In this document: one piece after another, positions 55,061-57,547 of the stretch
Numbering within the stretch: the first letter of the stretch is position 1
Layout: the number at the start of each line of letters is the position of its first letter
Origin: Chloroflexota bacterium
GTDB taxonomy: Bacteria; Chloroflexota; Anaerolineae; Aggregatilineales; J027
Direction of reading: 5' to 3'
NCBI GenBank assembly: GCA_016234595.1
Contig: JACRBG010000030.1
Location: 1 to 57,547, forward strand
DNA length: 57,547 bases
Program-made: the position numbers and the translations under genes
The notes under the pieces: generated by a model
What the model saw: the letters and a program-made list of their open reading frames with translations, nothing else
Told to the model about the DNA's origin: nothing
Database searches by the model: none

Positions 55061-57163
55061 ATGGCTAAAAATGGCAAGCTAGACCTGGCGAAAGTTCGCA
55101 ATATCGGCGTTATTGCCCACATCGACGCGGGCAAGACGACGACCACCGAGCGCATCCTGTACTACACCGGCAATATTCATCGCATCGGTGAAGTGCATGA
55201 TGGTACCGCCACGACTGACTATATGCCGCAGGAGCGCGAACGCGGGATTACCATCACCGCCGCCGCGATTACCGCTGAATGGAAGGGGTATCAGATTAAC
55301 CTGATCGACACCCCCGGACACGTTGACTTTACCGCCGAAGTTCAGCGCAGTTTGCGCGTCTTGGACGGTGGGGTGGTCGTGTTTGACGGGGTAGCAGGCG
55401 TCGAACCCCAATCTGAAACTGTCTGGCGTCAGGCAGACGAATATGGCGTGCCGCGCATCTGTTTTGTCAACAAAATGGATCGCGTCGGAGCGAACTATGA
55501 ACGCTGCATTGACATGATGAAAAAACGGCTTGCGGCTAAACCTGTGCCGATTCACTGGCCTTATGGTGAAGGCTACGAATTCAAAGGCATCATTGATCTC
55601 TTCAATATGGAACTCGTTACCTACGGTGATGACCTCGGTACAGATATTAAACACCAACCCATCCCGGCTGACCTGAAAGAATTCACCGATGCCAAACGCG
55701 CCGAGATGATTGAACTCATCGTGGAAAATGATGAATACCTGCTTGAGAAATACCTCATGGAGGAAGAAGTCACCCAAGATGAGTTGATGGCCGGTCTGCG
55801 TGCAGCAACCGTCAGTGGTCGCATCCAACCCGTCCTGTGCGGTTCAGCTTTGAAGAACAAGGGTGTCCAATTGTTGCTGGATACTGTTGTCGCTTTGCTG
55901 CCTTCCCCACTGGATATTCCGGCGGTCAAAGGTCTTGACCCGGATGACGAAGAAAAAGAGCTCTTCCGTGATGCCAAAGACGAAGAACCGCTTTCGGCCC
56001 TTGTCTTTAAGATTATCACCGACCCCTATGTTGGGCGTCTGGCCTTTGTGCGCGTCTATTCGGGCGTGCTCAGAACCAGCACCACTGTAACCAACAGTAC
56101 CAAAGGTCGCCGCGAACGTATTGGCCGTCTGGTACGGATGTTTGCTGCCAGTCGTGAGGACATCGAAGAAGTTCATGCGGGTGACATTGCAGCCTTGTTG
56201 GGTCTCAAGGACACCTTCACGGGTGATACCCTGTGCGATCCCGACAATCCCGTCGTGCTGGAAAAGATCAAGTTCCCAGCACCCGTTATTCAGGTGGCGA
56301 TTGAACCCAAGACCAAAGGCGATCAGGACAAGATGGGTGTGGCCCTCCGTAAACTGTCGGAAGAAGACCCCACTTTCCAAGTCTCGGTGGATGACCAAAT
56401 TGGTCAAACCATCATCGCCGGCATGGGTGAACTGCACCTTGAAGTGTTGGTTGATCGCCTGATGCGTGAATTCAAGGTTGATGCGACGGTGGGCCGCCCA
56501 CGGGTGTCCTATCGTGAAACCATCACCAAGCATGTCCGTATCGACACTACCTTCAAACGTCAAACAGGTGGTTCCGGTCAATATGCCCGTGTCGTGGTTG
56601 AATTTGAACCCATTCCCGAAGATGAAGTCGAGAAAGTGGCTGGCCCACTGGATTTTGTCAACGAAATTCGCGGGGCATCCATTCCCAACGAATTTGTGAA
56701 ACCCACCCGCAACGGTATTGCCGATGCAATGAGTGGCGGCGTGATTGCTGGGTATCCGGTGGTCGGCGTCCGTGCTCGTTTGGTGGACGGTGCTTCACAC
56801 GAAGTAGACTCCAGCGAAATCGCCTTCAAGATCGCAGGTTCGATGTGCTTGAAGGAAGGCGTCCAAAAAGGCGGCCCCATCTTGCTCGAACCAATGATGA
56901 AGATCGAAGTTGTCAGTCCAGATGAATATTCCGGTGACATCATCGGCAATCTTTCATCGCGTCGTGCGATTATTCAAGGGATGGAACCGCGCGGTGAGGG
57001 TGCTTCCAGCATCAAAGCAAGCGTGCCGCTGGCGGAAATGTTCGGGTATGCTACCGACTTGCGCAATATGACGCAGGGGCGTGGCAGTTTCTCAATGGAA
57101 TTTGAGAAATACAATCCCGTACCCCACAGCGTTGCCGAAGAAATCATTAAAGGCAGTCGATAA
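55061..57163 (+). CDS. fusA: Elongation factor G
   Basis: A 700-residue translocase GTPase. G1 'AHIDAGKTTTTE' (about 19-30), G2 region 'RERGITITAAA', G3 'DTPGHVDF', G4 'NKMDRVG' and G5 'GSAL' are all present, and domains II-V follow ('GMGELHLEVLVDRL' in domain III, 'GGVIAGYPVVGVRARLVDG' in domain IV-V). Full length. Third gene of the str operon. Confidence 0.98.
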   Translation: MAKNGKLDLAKVRNIGVIAHIDAGKTTTTERILYYTGNIHRIGEVHDGTATTDYMPQERERGITITAAAITAEWKGYQINLIDTPGHVDFTAEVQRSLRVLDGGVVVFDGVAGVEPQSETVWRQADEYGVPRICFVNKMDRVGANYERCIDMMKKRLAAKPVPIHWPYGEGYEFKGIIDLFNMELVTYGDDLGTDIKHQPIPADLKEFTDAKRAEMIELIVENDEYLLEKYLMEEEVTQDELMAGLRAATVSGRIQPVLCGSALKNKGVQLLLDTVVALLPSPLDIPAVKGLDPDDEEKELFRDAKDEEPLSALVFKIITDPYVGRLAFVRVYSGVLRTSTTVTNSTKGRRERIGRLVRMFAASREDIEEVHAGDIAALLGLKDTFTGDTLCDPDNPVVLEKIKFPAPVIQVAIEPKTKGDQDKMGVALRKLSEEDPTFQVSVDDQIGQTIIAGMGELHLEVLVDRLMREFKVDATVGRPRVSYRETITKHVRIDTTFKRQTGGSGQYARVVVEFEPIPEDEVEKVAGPLDFVNEIRGASIPNEFVKPTRNGIADAMSGGVIAGYPVVGVRARLVDGASHEVDSSEIAFKIAGSMCLKEGVQKGGPILLEPMMKIEVVSPDEYSGDIIGNLSSRRAIIQGMEPRGEGASSIKASVPLAEMFGYATDLRNMTQGRGSFSMEFEKYNPVPHSVAEEIIKGSR

Positions 57164-57224
57164 TTTCGTGGATGAAAGTGGGGATGGCCTAAAAACCTCC
57201 CCGCAGCCCCACGAAATTTTTTGC
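57162..57224 (+). terminator. Terminator or attenuator between fusA and tuf
   Basis: AATTTCGTGG (57162-57171) pairs with CCACGAAATT (57209-57218) over 10 bp, with an inner GGGGA/TCCCC helix, followed by a run of six T (57217-57222). It begins in the fusA stop codon, so part of the transcription should end before tuf. Confidence 0.65.
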
Positions 57225-57283
57225 CCGGTACAGATTAAAAGCAGTTAAAAAACAGGCAAAATCAGAGTAATTCAGGAGCAACA

Positions 57284-57547
57284 ATGGCCCAGTTTGAACG
57301 CAATAAACCGCATGTAAACATCGGTACAATCGGTCATGTCGACCATGGCAAGACGACCTTGACAGCAGCGATCACCAAGACGTTGTCGCTGAAGAAGATG
57401 GCGCAGTTCATGAAGTATGATGACATTGACAATGCGCCGGAAGAAAAGGCGCGTGGGATCACGATCAACATTCGGCACGTCGAATATGAGACGGTGGCGC
57501 GGCACTATGCCCACGTGGACTGCCCCGGTCACCGGGACTATATCAAG
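57284..57547 (+). CDS. tuf: Elongation factor Tu, N-terminal part (cut by window edge)
   Basis: The first 88 codons of EF-Tu: G1 '[16 protein letters not shown]', switch I '[13 protein letters not shown]' and the start of G3 'VDCPGH'. CAGGAG lies upstream of the ATG. The G3 stretch reads 'CPGHRDYIK', with Arg where most bacteria have Ala after the catalytic His, and 'NIRHVEYET' replaces the common 'NTAHVEYET'. The frame continues past the window end. Confidence 0.96.
   Translation, partial: MAQFERNKPHVNIGTIGHVDHGKTTLTAAITKTLSLKKMAQFMKYDDIDNAPEEKARGITINIRHVEYETVARHYAHVDCPGHRDYIK

Noticed and set aside
55079-56581. Long antisense frames opposite fusA (about 245 residues each)
   Set aside because: They mirror the codon bias of a strongly conserved gene and have no start signals.

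Overview
The window reads as chromosome from a bacterium that is most likely a member of the Chloroflexota (Anaerolineae-like). The grounds are: ribosomal protein S12 with an insertion after the 'PALQ' segment, a Chloroflexota-type EF-Tu N-terminus, many secreted proteins joining SH3b, PA14, SGNH or fasciclin domains through Thr/Pro linkers, a fused transaldolase/glucose-6-phosphate isomerase, and frequent GTG/TTG starts. This placement is inference; no 16S gene is present. Gene density is high, with short intergenic gaps and many ATGA/GTGA overlaps.

Layout. 0-5 kb: a membrane glycosyltransferase and a divergent SH3-SGNH secreted hydrolase, two orphan proteins, a YggT-type membrane protein and a small membrane protein. 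5-16.6 kb: a nucleotidyltransferase-like protein, an M42 aminopeptidase coupled to a DUF4139 protein, a PAF-acetylhydrolase-like secreted esterase, a cystathionine beta-synthase / gamma-lyase pair (transsulfuration), a second membrane glycosyltransferase and a DUF4397-fasciclin secreted protein. 16.8-24.3 kb: methylmalonyl-CoA mutase large subunit, a membrane-anchored TPR-like protein, an ECF sigma factor coupled to a small unknown protein, a B12-binding radical SAM protein and a long Thr/Pro-rich lipoprotein. 24.4-30.7 kb: a sugar kinase and panC, a TIGR04076-like protein with an F420-type oxidoreductase, an MFS transporter and a PA14-SH3-SH3-PA14 secreted protein. 30.8-39.3 kb: the oxidative pentose phosphate operon rpiA-gnd-zwf-pgl, then divergently an aldo/keto reductase, glgB and an alpha/beta hydrolase. 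45.2-50.1 kb: transketolase and transaldolase-PGI, completing the pentose phosphate pathway. 50.2-53.8 kb: an AT-rich HNH-like gene, a frameshifted MOSC gene and two RNA methyltransferases. 53.9-57.5 kb: the str operon rpsL-rpsG-fusA-tuf, with tuf cut by the window edge.

The most striking part is 39.28-42.42 kb. A minus-strand gene for a bacterial Ro60 orthologue (TROVE + vWA; rsr) is preceded by one compact Y RNA and followed by a tandem array of eight Y-RNA-like genes on the same strand. Each unit has a Ro-binding stem: 5' strand GGGCCGN...GGGTTATC, paired to a 3' strand by two helices separated by a U-rich internal loop. All nine units pair in both helices while their sequences differ, so the fold is supported by covariation. 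Five units carry tRNA-like domains (T arm, closed acceptor-like stem, D arm) in circularly permuted order, and these resemble different tRNAs (Met-, Ser/Cys-, Tyr- and Ile-like). Three even carry a 7-nt loop of the form C-U-NNN-A-A where an anticodon loop would be. One Ro protein with a nine-member diversified Y RNA set is, to my knowledge, unusual for a bacterium and is the best candidate for an undescribed system here.
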